A stretch of 64,000 nt of DNA from Gammaproteobacteria bacterium RIFCSPHIGHO2_12_FULL_63_22 (GCA_001801685.1 MGYJ01000017.1:47282-111281), one strand, 5' to 3'. Shown: positions 51,743-59,929, numbered from the stretch's first letter. Notes: generated by a model from the sequence alone, not told the origin. Numbers and translations: made by a program.

Positions 51743-52580
51743 CCGGCCTTCGTTCCAGTTTTACCCGAAGGACTGGCGCAATAACGCCAAGCTCCAGCGG
51801 TGCAGCATTGAGGCTAGGGGCGCATGGATGGATGTTATGTGCATCCTCCACGACTCGGACGAATACGGCGTCCTGCGCTGGCCCCTGGCCGACATTGCCC
51901 ATTCGGTGCGGCTCCCCATCAAGCTACTGCGCGAACTCGCCACCAAGGGCGTCCTGAAGGGCGCAGACGAGGGCGGCACGGATTACACCTACGCGCCGTT
52001 TCACGCTGGCAAGTATGGCGAGCCGGTGACGCTGGTGTCCGTGGGCGACGGCCCGTGCTGGTATTGCTCCCGCTTCGTGAAAGACGAATGGAAGCGCCAC
52101 CAGCGCGGCAAGGCATCGCAATTCTCTGGCACCAATCAGCCACCTAAGCCAGCACCAAAGGCCACACCAAAGCCCCCCTTTGGTGAACGGCAAGGTGACG
52201 GCTCTTCTTCTGCTTCTTCTTCTTCAGTAAATCAAGAGCTAACAGGTACTAACGTACCTGACGCCGCTGGCGTCCCTGACAAGAAACCCGCTGACCCGAT
52301 TTGGGACACGGGGCTGGCCTTCCTTGTTCGCAAGGGTCTGGATAAGCCGCTGGCCCGTAGCTATCTCGGCAAGTTCCGCAAGACGGTAGGCGATGACTTC
52401 CGAGCCGGGGCAATCCTGGCCGTCGCCGAATCCCAAGACATTTCCGACCCTATCCCGTGGCTTGTGAAAGCCGCCGCAGCTTCGGCTGCGCGTTCCGCTA
52501 AACCCTCCGCAACCGACGACTTCCGAGGAAAGACCTATGCAGGCACAGCAGACGATGACCTCCCCGAATCCCTCCGCTGA
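51735..52580 (+). CDS. Phage replication protein, O-like
   Basis: The start is GTG 51735 with AGGA 5 bases upstream. The 281-residue product has an N-terminal winged-helix domain (PSFQFYPKDWRNNAKLQRCS, then GVLRWPLADIAHSVRLPIK) of the DUF1376-like replication type, a low-complexity linker (Pro, Ser-rich, residues 135-180) and a helical C-terminus. By position and domain order it corresponds to lambda O, followed by the helicase loader. The linker DNA holds repeats that may be the origin. Confidence 0.78.
   Translation: MADRPSFQFYPKDWRNNAKLQRCSIEARGAWMDVMCILHDSDEYGVLRWPLADIAHSVRLPIKLLRELATKGVLKGADEGGTDYTYAPFHAGKYGEPVTLVSVGDGPCWYCSRFVKDEWKRHQRGKASQFSGTNQPPKPAPKATPKPPFGERQGDGSSSASSSSVNQELTGTNVPDAAGVPDKKPADPIWDTGLAFLVRKGLDKPLARSYLGKFRKTVGDDFRAGAILAVAESQDISDPIPWLVKAAAASAARSAKPSATDDFRGKTYAGTADDDLPESLR
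52150..52275. other. Candidate phage replication origin inside the O-like gene
   Basis: In the linker-coding part of the gene lie CACCAAAG at 52153 and 52165, its inverse CTTTGGTG at 52178, a pyrimidine/A-T-rich stretch (52200-52245), the inverted repeat CAGGTAC-TAAC-GTACCTG at 52243-52260 and ACGCC-GCT-GGCGT at 52261-52273. Lambda ori is likewise inside gene O, with repeats next to an A/T-rich stretch. The role is an inference. Confidence 0.55.
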
Positions 52581-53340
52581 GGCAGTGGAAACCGTTGACG
52601 CGATATGCGCCAAGCACGGCGCGTACAAGGCTCGGGTAGTGGATATGACCGACATTGGCGGGCGCAAGCTCACGATGAGTTGTCCGCAATGTTCGCAGGA
52701 TGCCCGTGACGCGGAAGCGGCCCGCAAGGTGGCCGAGGCCGAATCCCAGCGCCGCCGCCGTGTTGCCGACCTGAACTATGCCGCTGGCATCCCCGTTCGG
52801 TTTCAAGCGCGGTCGCTGGAAAACTACCGGCACGAACTCCCCGGCCAGAAGCGGGCGCTGAATGTGGCGCGTCGGTTCGTGGAGTCCTGGCCGGAACAGC
52901 GCGAAAAGGGAACGAGCCTGATTTTCACAGGCGGCCCCGGTACGGGCAAGACGCACCTTGCCTGCGCTATCGGCTCCGCGCTGATGCAGGGCCACTTGGC
53001 GTCGGTTTGTTTTGGCACGGTGCTGGAGTTGTTGCGAACGGTGAAAGACACCTATCGCAAGGATTCGCCGCGCACCGAAACGGAAGCCATAGCCGACCTG
53101 CTGCGCTTCGACTTGCTGATTCTGGATGAGGTCGGGGTACAGATCGGCTCCGAGCATGAAAAGAATCTGTTGTTTGAAATCTTGAACGGGCGCTATCAGG
53201 ACTGCCTGCCGACCATCCTGCTTTCCAACTTGAACGCCGCCGACCTGGAGGCGTTTCTCGGGCAGCGCGTGATGGACAGATACCGCGAGTGCGGGGCGGT
53301 TGTGGCCTTCGACTGGCAGAGCCACCGGGGGACGAAATGA
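52537..53340 (+). CDS. DnaC-like helicase loader ATPase
   Basis: The 267-residue protein has a zinc-like Cys set in the N-terminus (CAKHGAY, CPQCSQ) and an AAA+ domain with Walker A GGPGTGKTH near residue 130 and Walker B DLLILDEVGVQ. It should load the host DnaB helicase at the origin together with the O-like protein. Start 52537 has GAGGAAAG upstream and lies 44 bases inside the previous gene. Confidence 0.92.
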   Translation: MQAQQTMTSPNPSAEAVETVDAICAKHGAYKARVVDMTDIGGRKLTMSCPQCSQDARDAEAARKVAEAESQRRRRVADLNYAAGIPVRFQARSLENYRHELPGQKRALNVARRFVESWPEQREKGTSLIFTGGPGTGKTHLACAIGSALMQGHLASVCFGTVLELLRTVKDTYRKDSPRTETEAIADLLRFDLLILDEVGVQIGSEHEKNLLFEILNGRYQDCLPTILLSNLNAADLEAFLGQRVMDRYRECGAVVAFDWQSHRGTK

Positions 53341-53582
53341 ATCCCGGCCAAGCGTTTCGGTTTCTGATTTGGGCGCAATCGTGCCGCGACAAAGGCAGGC
53401 ACTTGGATGCCGCTGACGTCATGGTGCGCTGGGAGGTCTCCCGCGCCACAGCCTTCCGGTTGCTGGCTCACTACTTCGACGCGATGGGCTGGCAATGGCC
53501 GAAGCCGAGAGACACGCAGCTTCGTGTTCCGAAAGGCATGGGCGCTGGCCGTGACTGGCGCGAGGAAAGGGCCTGCGCATGA
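53337..53582 (+). CDS. Small phage protein, HTH-like
   Basis: The 81-residue protein has a putative HTH (DVMVRWEVSRATAFRLLAHY). It overlaps both neighbours by 4 bases. Role unknown. Confidence 0.68.
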   Translation: MNPGQAFRFLIWAQSCRDKGRHLDAADVMVRWEVSRATAFRLLAHYFDAMGWQWPKPRDTQLRVPKGMGAGRDWREERACA

Positions 53583-53770
53583 CCTGGCTCTGGACAAAAA
53601 CCTCCTACAACTGCTGGACGTGCGGCGAGTACGCAGTCACGGCCTACGCGCTGAATGGCGGCTGGCGGTTTCTCGCATGGCATCGGCCACGCATCACCGA
53701 ACTGGGCGACTTCGACACATCGGACGCGGCTAAATCGGCTTGCGTGGCTCATGCGGGGGTGGAGGCGTGA
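53579..53770 (+). CDS. Small phage protein
   Basis: The 63-residue protein is aromatic-rich (WLWTKTSYNCWTCGEYAV) with a CxxC pair and a C-terminal acidic helix. Overlaps both neighbours by 4 bases. Function unknown. Confidence 0.62.
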   Translation: MTWLWTKTSYNCWTCGEYAVTAYALNGGWRFLAWHRPRITELGDFDTSDAAKSACVAHAGVEA

Positions 53771-54630
53771 GAGAGCTTTCGCTTTTCACTGGCGCAGGCG
53801 GTGGCCTGCTTGGAACACATCTACTTGGCTGGGAGACGTGCGGTTATGTCGAATGGAATGAGTATTGCCAGAAAGTCATTGCCGCCCGAATCCGTGACGG
53901 ATACCTGCGAGCAGCGCCCATCTTCACTGACGTGCGTGAGTTCGTTCAGTCCGGTGCAGCCAGGCAGTATCGAGGAATTGCGGACGTGGTTACTGCGGGC
54001 TTTCCCTGCCAGCCCTTCAGCGTTGCCGGAAACCAGCTTGCCGCAGAAGACGAGCGAAACATGTGGCCCGCAACTCGGGACGTTATTCGTGACGTACAGC
54101 CTGGGTCCGTGGAGCTTGAAAACGTCCCCGGACTTGTTTCCTGCGGCTACCTTGGAACCGTCATCGGTGACCTGGCCGAAATGGGGTATGTGGGCCGATG
54201 GGGCGTTATTGGGGCTAGAGACACCGGAGCGCCCCACCAGCGCGACCGACTCTGGATTGTGGCCCACGCCAAACGTGCCGAACGGCGGGCGCAGCTTGGC
54301 CCATGTAACCGATTGGCGCAGCGACCGCACGGCGTATCACAAAGGCAAGAAGTGCCAGGTGACATTGAACGAGGCGGTTCGTCGGTCATGGCCCACGCCA
54401 ACGGCGCACAACGCGAAGGAGTGCGCGGCCCCTTCGGAGTTCAACCGCAACACGCCAACACTTGCAGCGCAGGCGTCGAATGGTGGGCCTCGGACCCAGG
54501 GGATGAGCCTGAATCCGGCGTGGGTCGAATGGTTAATGGGCTGGCCAATCGGATGGACCGACTTAAAGCCATTGGCAATGGACAAGTTCCGGCGGTGGTC
54601 CGCCGCGCATGGCAGGAGCTAACCGCATGA
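53767..54630 (+). CDS. DNA (cytosine-5) methyltransferase
   Basis: The GTG start at 53767 overlaps the previous stop as GTGA. The 287-residue protein has all key motifs: I LSLFTGAGGG, IV VTAGFPCQPFSVAG with the catalytic Cys, VI VELENVPGL, VIII APHQRDRLWIVA, and X RLKAIGNGQVPAVV. The target-recognition region is short. It should methylate cytosines in phage DNA, probably against host restriction; no cognate nuclease is adjacent. A second long frame runs inside it (see findings). Confidence 0.93.
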   Translation: MRELSLFTGAGGGLLGTHLLGWETCGYVEWNEYCQKVIAARIRDGYLRAAPIFTDVREFVQSGAARQYRGIADVVTAGFPCQPFSVAGNQLAAEDERNMWPATRDVIRDVQPGSVELENVPGLVSCGYLGTVIGDLAEMGYVGRWGVIGARDTGAPHQRDRLWIVAHAKRAERRAQLGPCNRLAQRPHGVSQRQEVPGDIERGGSSVMAHANGAQREGVRGPFGVQPQHANTCSAGVEWWASDPGDEPESGVGRMVNGLANRMDRLKAIGNGQVPAVVRRAWQELTA

Positions 54631-54869
54631 CCCGCATAATGCTCCAACCCCGCAAGCAATCCCTGCGCGACTGGCTGGCGATTTCGGCTGATGGGCTGAT
54701 TGCGAAGTCGGCGCGGATTCTTGAGCTTGAGGATTCGCTACCGCGTCCCGGCCAGATCGTGATGATGCCGGTCTGTTCGTGCCAGTTTCCGTGGTGGGCC
54801 ATCGCCATCGCCTTCCTAATCGGCATCACTTTCGGCGGCTCCGTGGTTTACGGGCTGGTGGGGGTATGA
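54627..54869 (+). CDS. Small phage membrane protein
   Basis: The 80-residue protein has a soluble N-terminal half and one membrane helix near the C-terminus (WWAIAIAFLIGITFGGSVVY). It overlaps both neighbours by 4 bases. Function unknown. Confidence 0.68.
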   Translation: MTRIMLQPRKQSLRDWLAISADGLIAKSARILELEDSLPRPGQIVMMPVCSCQFPWWAIAIAFLIGITFGGSVVYGLVGV

Positions 54870-55306
54870 GCGCCTTCACCGCCTATTCCGCCGATGCCCT
54901 GTCCCGCGTATTGGGCGACATACGCGAAGCCTTCACCGCGCATGGCTTCGTGAAAGGCACATGGACGACCAACAAGCCGCGCAGCACCGACCAGAACGCG
55001 ATTAGCCATGCGTGGTACGCGCAACTGGCGACGGAACTGCGCGACGACGACGAGCTTGGCTGGAAGTGCTACTGCAAGCTGCACCACGGCGTTCCGATTC
55101 TGCGGGCCGAGTCTGACGAGTTCCGAGAGGCGTATGACGCGGCCATCAAGGGGCTGACGTATGAGCAGAAGCTCAAGGTTATGCGCTTGCTGCCGGTCAC
55201 TTCGCTGATGAGCAAGGCGCAACTGAGCAAGTACCTGGAGGCCGTGCAGGACGACTTTGAAAAGCGCGGCGTGATTCTTTCGTTTCCACTGGAGGCCGCA
55301 GCATGA
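54866..55306 (+). CDS. NinB-like recombination protein
   Basis: The 146-residue protein has the NinB-type pattern: KPRSTDQNAISHAWYAQL, a central Trp/His segment and a C-terminal LSKYLEAVQDDFEKRGVIL helix. NinB proteins bind single-stranded DNA and help recombination in lambdoid phages; the gene is in the nin position here. It overlaps both neighbours by 4 bases. Confidence 0.78.
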   Translation: MSAFTAYSADALSRVLGDIREAFTAHGFVKGTWTTNKPRSTDQNAISHAWYAQLATELRDDDELGWKCYCKLHHGVPILRAESDEFREAYDAAIKGLTYEQKLKVMRLLPVTSLMSKAQLSKYLEAVQDDFEKRGVILSFPLEAAA

Positions 55307-56022
55307 GCCGGGTTGAAGTCATCGGCAACGCCACGCTCTACTGGGGCGACTGCCGGGAAATCCTGCCGACCTTGCCGAAGGTGGACGCGGTGATAACTGA
55401 CCCGCCGTATGAGGCCGAGGCCCACACGGCCATGCGCCGCACGAACAAAAGCATCCGGTCAGGTGAAAACGATGTAATCGACTTTGACGCGATGGACGAA
55501 ACTACGCGGCAAACCATCGCGCTCGAGACCGTTCGGCTATGCCACGGCTGGGCGCTGCTGTTCTGTCAGGTTGAGGCCACTTCAAGCTGGCGTGACGCGA
55601 TGGTGCTGGCAGGCGCGAAGTATCGCCGGTCAATGGCATGGGTGAAACCAGACAGCAGCCCGCAATTTAACGGGCAGGGGCCAGCGCAAGGTTACGAGTG
55701 CATATCTGCGTCGTGGTGCGGTGGCGGCAAAAGTCGCTGGAACGCGGGCGGCAAGCGCGGGGTGTACGAGTTCAACTGCAACCACGGGCGATACGGCGGC
55801 CATCCAACCGAAAAGCCTGTGCCGCTGATGGAGGCGCTTGTGGCGGACTTCACCGACGCGGGCGCGGTGATTCTAGACCCGTTTATGGGATCGGGCACAA
55901 CGGGCGTTGCTTCCCACCGATTGCAGCGCGCCTTCATCGGCATCGAGCGCGACCCCCGCTACTTCGACCTCGCTTGCCGCCGCATAGAAGACGCGCAACG
56001 CCAAGAAAGGATGTTCGCATGA
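55303..56022 (+). CDS. Beta-class DNA methyltransferase (N4/N6), copy 1
   Basis: The 239-residue protein has the catalytic motif TDPPY near residue 32 and the SAM motif LDPFMGSGTTG near 192, the order of the beta class. Its ends (EVIGNATLYWGDCREILPTL and the final CRRIEDAQRQ) are nearly identical to the methyltransferase at 61824, but the target-recognition part differs, so the two probably modify different sites. Confidence 0.92.
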   Translation: MSRVEVIGNATLYWGDCREILPTLPKVDAVITDPPYEAEAHTAMRRTNKSIRSGENDVIDFDAMDETTRQTIALETVRLCHGWALLFCQVEATSSWRDAMVLAGAKYRRSMAWVKPDSSPQFNGQGPAQGYECISASWCGGGKSRWNAGGKRGVYEFNCNHGRYGGHPTEKPVPLMEALVADFTDAGAVILDPFMGSGTTGVASHRLQRAFIGIERDPRYFDLACRRIEDAQRQERMFA

Positions 56023-56423
56023 ACGCCATCCCCAAGCCCCTGCCAGCCCTTCGTTCGCCCGAATGGCTGCAATACATAAGATCGCTCCCCAGCGTCATCA
56101 GCGGTATGCGCGGCTGTGTTGCACACCACGCAATCGGCAATCGCTATTCCACGCTCAAGACTTCGGACTATTTCGCCATTCCCCTCACGGACTCCGAGCA
56201 TCGCGCATTGCATGACCGTGGCTGGCGCGAGTGGGAATTGGCGCACGGGCCGCAGATGGGCCACGCGCTTGAAGTGCTGCGGCAGGGCATCCGCGACGGG
56301 GTGCTTGTGTGGCAATCCGGGGCAACGGTTCGCGCCGATATGGACGCGGAGGAAATCGAGAGCGCCATCAGGTATGGCGAGCTGGTGCTGGACAAAAAAG
56401 CGGCTCGCTATATCGCGGGCTAA
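56019..56423 (+). CDS. HNH nuclease-like protein (Ref/DUF968 type)
   Basis: The 134-residue protein has MRGCVAHHAIG, a KTSDYFAIPLTDSEHRALHD segment and a RGWREWELAHG segment, the pattern of the phage Ref/DUF968-type HNH nucleases that act in recombination. One expected Cys before the second His region is replaced, so activity is uncertain. It overlaps the methyltransferase by 4 bases. Confidence 0.7.
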   Translation: MNAIPKPLPALRSPEWLQYIRSLPSVISGMRGCVAHHAIGNRYSTLKTSDYFAIPLTDSEHRALHDRGWREWELAHGPQMGHALEVLRQGIRDGVLVWQSGATVRADMDAEEIESAIRYGELVLDKKAARYIAG

Positions 56424-56448
56424 CGATTCACCAACAGAGGAAAATGCA

Positions 56449-56784
56449 ATGTCGAACGAAGCGGAGTTTATCAGCGGCCTGATCGTAAAGGCCCCGAACG
56501 AGAAAGCGCCGGAGTACGTCAAGGCGAAGCTGTCCATCAAGCGCCTGGAGCTGATCGCGTTCCTGCAAACGAAGTCGGACGAGTGGATCAATGCCGATGT
56601 GAAGGTTTCGCAGGGCGGGAGGTGGTACGCGGCGATTGATACATGGAGGCCGGAGAGCAAGGGCGGCGAGCGACCGCAGCGCCAGGAATCCCGAGGCGGC
56701 GGTGGATCGTCTGCGCCGAGTCGTGGGGATGAGCCGTTTCCGGACGATTCGATCCCATTCGCCACTTGCTACGGCGACTTCTGA
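56449..56784 (+). CDS. Phage protein with an SSB-like acidic tail
   Basis: The 111-residue protein starts after AGAGG at 8 bases. Its N-terminal 70 residues are a soluble mixed domain; the tail is Gly/Ser-rich and then acidic (DEPFPDDSIPF), similar to the DDDIPF tip of single-strand binding proteins, followed by seven more residues. An ssDNA-binding role is suggested, not shown. Confidence 0.65.
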   Translation: MSNEAEFISGLIVKAPNEKAPEYVKAKLSIKRLELIAFLQTKSDEWINADVKVSQGGRWYAAIDTWRPESKGGERPQRQESRGGGGSSAPSRGDEPFPDDSIPFATCYGDF

Positions 56785-56921
56785 TGTGCGGCATCGAGCG
56801 CCAATGCCTGAAGTGCCGGGAGTGGAAAGCCCCGGCACAGTTTCGGCGGAAGGTCATTCGCGGCATTTATTTCGACAGGCTGTGCAAGGCGTGTCGGGGC
56901 TGGGGGAGGAAGGCGGCGTGA
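56784..56921 (+). CDS. 45-residue zinc-ribbon-like protein
   Basis: The start shares one base with the previous stop (TGATG). The basic product has two Cys pairs (CLKC near residue 8 and CKAC near 36), enough for one zinc site. Its end overlaps the next start as GTGA. Confidence 0.66.
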   Translation: MCGIERQCLKCREWKAPAQFRRKVIRGIYFDRLCKACRGWGRKAA

Positions 56922-57058
56922 AAATACAGATGAAGGCCAGTGTCATCGGATGGTCGGCACGAATCAGGCTTGCTTGGATGGTGCTTTCCGGTGGCCGCCT
57001 TGACTTTGAGGCGGAAGTTGACGAAAGCCAAATCACAATTCAGCAGGTGGCGGCATGA
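56918..57058 (+). CDS. 46-residue phage protein
   Basis: The frame from GTG 56918 overlaps the previous gene as GTGA and the next as ATGA. The product has a basic amphipathic N-terminal half (ASVIGWSARIRLAWMVL) and an acidic strand. Function unknown. Confidence 0.58.
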   Translation: MKIQMKASVIGWSARIRLAWMVLSGGRLDFEAEVDESQITIQQVAA

Positions 57059-57285
57059 CCCCCTACGAAATCGAATTGCTGCTCCGGTTCCATTGCCGTG
57101 CCTATCCGCTAGTTGATTGGCCCGACGCGCCGATTCTGGAGGAGACGCTGCTTCACTTCGCAAGCCTGAGCCTTATCGAATGGGATGCTCTCCAGTTCTG
57201 GAAGGCCGGGCCAGCGCTGCCCTGTTACATCGAGGCAATCACAGCGATTCGTGCGCCTGTGCGGGTTTGGCAGATACCCGCATGA
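57055..57285 (+). CDS. Small phage protein
   Basis: The 76-residue protein is aromatic- and Leu-rich (YEIELLLRFHCRAYPLVDW, then ILEETLLHFASLSLIEWDAL). It resembles small phage proteins of the nin region by position only. It overlaps both neighbours by 4 bases. Confidence 0.65.
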   Translation: MTPYEIELLLRFHCRAYPLVDWPDAPILEETLLHFASLSLIEWDALQFWKAGPALPCYIEAITAIRAPVRVWQIPA

Positions 57286-57554
57286 GACCACTCCGCACGG
57301 ACGCGAACCACAAGGAAATATGCGCCGCCCTTCGCAAGATCGGGGCGCTGGTCACAGACCTGTCACGGGTCGGCGGGGGCGTCCCTGATTTGCTCGTTGC
57401 ATACCGTGGGGCGTTCTACGTCCTGGAAATCAAGACGGACAAGGGCAAGTTGAACGACCTTCAAGCCGCATGGCACGCCAAGCACAAGGATTGCTATGTG
57501 TTCGTGGTGCGGAGCGTGGACGAGGCAATCGCAGCGGTTAGCAAATTCGACTAA
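57282..57554 (+). CDS. VRR-NUC-like nuclease
   Basis: The 90-residue protein has the PD-(D/E)XK core of VRR-NUC type enzymes: GGGVPDLLVAYRGAFYVLEI followed by KTDKGKLNDLQAAWH, giving Asp, Glu-x-Lys and Gln. Such small nucleases act on branched DNA, so it may resolve recombination or replication intermediates. Confidence 0.82.
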   Translation: MRPLRTDANHKEICAALRKIGALVTDLSRVGGGVPDLLVAYRGAFYVLEIKTDKGKLNDLQAAWHAKHKDCYVFVVRSVDEAIAAVSKFD

Positions 57555-57567
57555 CGGGGAGAGGGTA

Positions 57568-58140
57568 ATGCTCGATGAGACGGAAGTTGCCGAGTTCAAG
57601 GAACTGATGGACGAGGCGGACAAGTTTGGCGACAAGTGGGTCAACGTGTACATGTATCTGGACAAGATGCAGAAGCGCACACGCGACCATGATGTTCTGA
57701 ATATTGAATGGGTGTCGCGCATCCTAAGCAACACCGTGCTTCCGCCCGCCTACATCGCCGGGATTCGGATGGAACTGTTGCAGATGGTCGGGAAGCCAGA
57801 CGCTGACCTGACCTACGTTTACATGAGCTTCTGGGGCATGGAAGACCGGGCCGACTACATGAAGGTCGGCGTAGCCAAGAACGTCCGTAAGCGGATGAGT
57901 GGCGCACACACCGATAACCCGATGAACCGCCTTTGGACGTTCACCATCCCACTACATACCCGGCAAGAGGCTCTGAACGTAGAGGCTGCGCTCTTGAAGC
58001 ATATGTGCGAGAGCAGAATCACGGGTGAGTGGGTCAAGCTGTCGAAATTTTCGGCGCAGGCGTGCAGGGCGCTGGCCGAGTCCCTGGCCGAAGTCGCGGC
58101 AGAACAGGTCGAACGCGCCGTGCAGGCCACCGGGGGCTGA
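57568..58140 (+). CDS. T5orf172 / GIY-YIG-like protein
   Basis: The 190-residue protein has a C-terminal segment with MKVGVAKNVRKRMSGAHTDN and, 45 residues later, EAALLKHMCESRITGEWVKL, the pattern of the T5orf172/MUG113 branch of GIY-YIG nucleases. The N-terminal 90 residues are helical. It starts after a GGGGAGAGGG ribosome site. Target unknown. Confidence 0.75.
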   Translation: MLDETEVAEFKELMDEADKFGDKWVNVYMYLDKMQKRTRDHDVLNIEWVSRILSNTVLPPAYIAGIRMELLQMVGKPDADLTYVYMSFWGMEDRADYMKVGVAKNVRKRMSGAHTDNPMNRLWTFTIPLHTRQEALNVEAALLKHMCESRITGEWVKLSKFSAQACRALAESLAEVAAEQVERAVQATGG

Positions 58141-58143
58141 CCG

Positions 58144-58443
58144 ATGAACAACTGCGCGAGAATCATCATCGGTCTTTCGCGCTTACTTCACCGACAACCG
58201 ACCCCCGAGGAATATGCCGCCTTCGTGGCTGAGCTGCCGCAGGGCGAATACATGTACGTTCCTGACCACAATTTGAACGTGTCCAAGGCACGTGTACGCG
58301 CTGCGATTGTGGACAAGCGGGCCGAGCAAAAGAGCCTCCGCACCATCGCCCGTGAGGTTGGCATGAGCCACGAACAAGTGCGCCAGATACTCGCCTCAGA
58401 GTGTCAAGAACTTCCCCCTACTGAGTTGACAGACGCGGCCTGA
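58144..58443 (+). CDS. Phage protein with C-terminal HTH
   Basis: The 99-residue protein ends with an HTH of the sigma-70 region 4 or RepB type (SLRTIAREVGMSHEQVRQIL). The N-terminal half is unassigned. It begins 3 bases after the previous stop and could be a regulator of the rightward genes. Confidence 0.7.
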   Translation: MNNCARIIIGLSRLLHRQPTPEEYAAFVAELPQGEYMYVPDHNLNVSKARVRAAIVDKRAEQKSLRTIAREVGMSHEQVRQILASECQELPPTELTDAA

Positions 58444-58490
58444 AACTACATCCCCATAGAAGCGTCATCGGACGCGCATGGGGCAGGGGA

Positions 58491-58751
58491 ATGGCAAAGT
58501 TTCGCAAGAAACCCGTTGTGATCGAAGCGGTGCAGTACGAGTTCGGCATGGAAGATGGCTTCGTGGTGGATGGGCGCTACTACGACAAGTCCGGCCCCGT
58601 GCCGAGAGCGATGAACCGCATTCCAGCAATCAAGACGCTGGAGGGTCGGCACGAAATCAGCAAGGGCGACTGGATTATCACTGGCATTCAGGGCGAGCGT
58701 TATCCCTGCAAGCCTGACATTTTCGCGGCGACCTACGAGGCGGTCGAGTGA
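58491..58751 (+). CDS. Conserved phage protein (MAKFRKKPVVIEA type)
   Basis: The 86-residue protein begins MAKFRKKPVVIEAVQYE and ends with KPDIFAATYEAVE, as do many tailed-phage proteins of unknown function. A beta-rich fold is likely. It follows a 47-base gap with GGGGCAGGGG as ribosome site and overlaps the next gene as GTGA. Confidence 0.8.
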   Translation: MAKFRKKPVVIEAVQYEFGMEDGFVVDGRYYDKSGPVPRAMNRIPAIKTLEGRHEISKGDWIITGIQGERYPCKPDIFAATYEAVE

Positions 58752-59173
58752 TCTTCCCCGCCGACTCCGCAGCCCGCAAGGAGTACCCGATCTATTCCGG
58801 GTTCTTTGCATATTTTCCGAGCGCCATCGCAGCGGTCGCGCATCACAGTTACGCCAGCAACGCCCAGCACAATGGTGACGCGCCGCTTCAATGGGACCGC
58901 GCCAAATCCGACGACGAGGCCGACGCGCTGCTGCGGCACCTGATGGAAGGCGACTACGCTGGCATGGCATGGCGGGCGCTGGCCCTGTTGCAGAAGCACC
59001 TGGAGGCCAACGGTGCGCCGATTGCGCCGGGAGCGCGGAACGTTGTCAGAACTGGAACAAATGTTGCCGATTTGAGAACAGACGAGCCGCCCGAAGTCCC
59101 CGAGGGGCATCCGGCGCTGCGTGACGAATCGGACAACACGGGCGACTTGAAGGCGGGGGAGGCGGAGTCATGA
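58748..59173 (+). CDS. dATP/dGTP diphosphohydrolase-like domain protein (DUF5664 type)
   Basis: The 141-residue protein starts at GTG 58748. Residues 8-85 follow the phage family: YPIYSGFFAYFPSAIAAVAH, then NAQHNGDAPLQWDRAKSDD and LLRHLMEGD with conserved His, Asp and Glu. Relatives are annotated as nucleotide diphosphohydrolases; activity here is an inference. The tail is acidic and disordered. Confidence 0.72.
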   Translation: MIFPADSAARKEYPIYSGFFAYFPSAIAAVAHHSYASNAQHNGDAPLQWDRAKSDDEADALLRHLMEGDYAGMAWRALALLQKHLEANGAPIAPGARNVVRTGTNVADLRTDEPPEVPEGHPALRDESDNTGDLKAGEAES

Positions 59174-59592
59174 AGCCGTTTGAGGTTCACGTTTACGAAA
59201 CCCGCCGAAGCTACGCGCCCGTGATGATTCCGGACGTTTTCACCTTCAACCCGAAGGCGCGGCTTCACTGGCTGCAACGCGCCTGCCTTTGGACGCTCCG
59301 CAAGTTGGGCTGTCATCACTGGGGCGAGGAAGAAAAGATTGCGCGAGTTCTGATTGACCCGCGCCGCGTCATGGAGGCCCTTTTCCGCCAGCACAGCGAA
59401 GTTGCGGACGCGCTGAATGAGGAGCCGTCGCGCTTGTTTATCGGGGCAGAGGATTTCAAGGAACTGATGATGGACAAGGACGCGCTGCCTTACATGACGT
59501 TCCGAACGGAATACAACTACGGGCGGCGGATTCTTGGGCTAAACATCACGGTTGTTCCGTGGATGCGCGGCCTGCTGGTGACAGGCGAATGA
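59170..59592 (+). CDS. Phage protein of unknown function
   Basis: The 140-residue protein has no known domain; a Cys/His/Trp-rich helix (RACLWTLRKLGCHHWGEEEK) lies in the first half and a beta-rich second half ends with a WMRGLLVTG strand. It overlaps both neighbours by 4 bases. Confidence 0.68.
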   Translation: MKPFEVHVYETRRSYAPVMIPDVFTFNPKARLHWLQRACLWTLRKLGCHHWGEEEKIARVLIDPRRVMEALFRQHSEVADALNEEPSRLFIGAEDFKELMMDKDALPYMTFRTEYNYGRRILGLNITVVPWMRGLLVTGE

Positions 59593-59747
59593 CCGCCTTC
59601 CTCCTATCCATCGCCTACTACTACTTCCTAGGCCTGATAACCGTCTGCCTGCTGGGCATTGCGGTGTTCATCGGCCTGACGATTTGGGCCGCGTGTCTTG
59701 GGTGGCTGGATGGGCGGCGGGAAAAACGAAAAGGACTTCGCGCATGA
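59589..59747 (+). CDS. Small phage membrane protein
   Basis: The 52-residue product is almost entirely one or two membrane helices (residues 3-42) with a basic tail (GRREKRKGLRA). Overlaps both neighbours by 4 bases. Confidence 0.65.
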   Translation: MTAFLLSIAYYYFLGLITVCLLGIAVFIGLTIWAACLGWLDGRREKRKGLRA

Positions 59748-59929
59748 CAGGTAACACGAAACGAGTGGTGGCGGGGGCGAGTGTTGCCGCTGCGGTGTTG
59801 GCGCTGGCATGGGTCGGCGGCTGGGATGGGGGCAGGGGTATCGGGTCGCTCGCCGCGCTAATTTGCGCCATCTACCTTGGCGGCGGCGTTGCATACATCC
59901 CGAATTACGAGGACGACAAGCCCGCATGA
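59744..59929 (+). CDS. Small phage membrane protein
   Basis: The 61-residue protein has two membrane helices (residues 8-26 and 33-52) and an acidic end (NYEDDKPA). Overlaps both neighbours by 4 bases. It and the previous gene may work as a pair. Confidence 0.64.
   Translation: MTGNTKRVVAGASVAAAVLALAWVGGWDGGRGIGSLAALICAIYLGGGVAYIPNYEDDKPA

Noticed and set aside
52200..52240. CRISPR-like or microsatellite array of TCT units
   Set aside because: It is a short Ser-coding run in a protein linker, with no spacers and irregular units.
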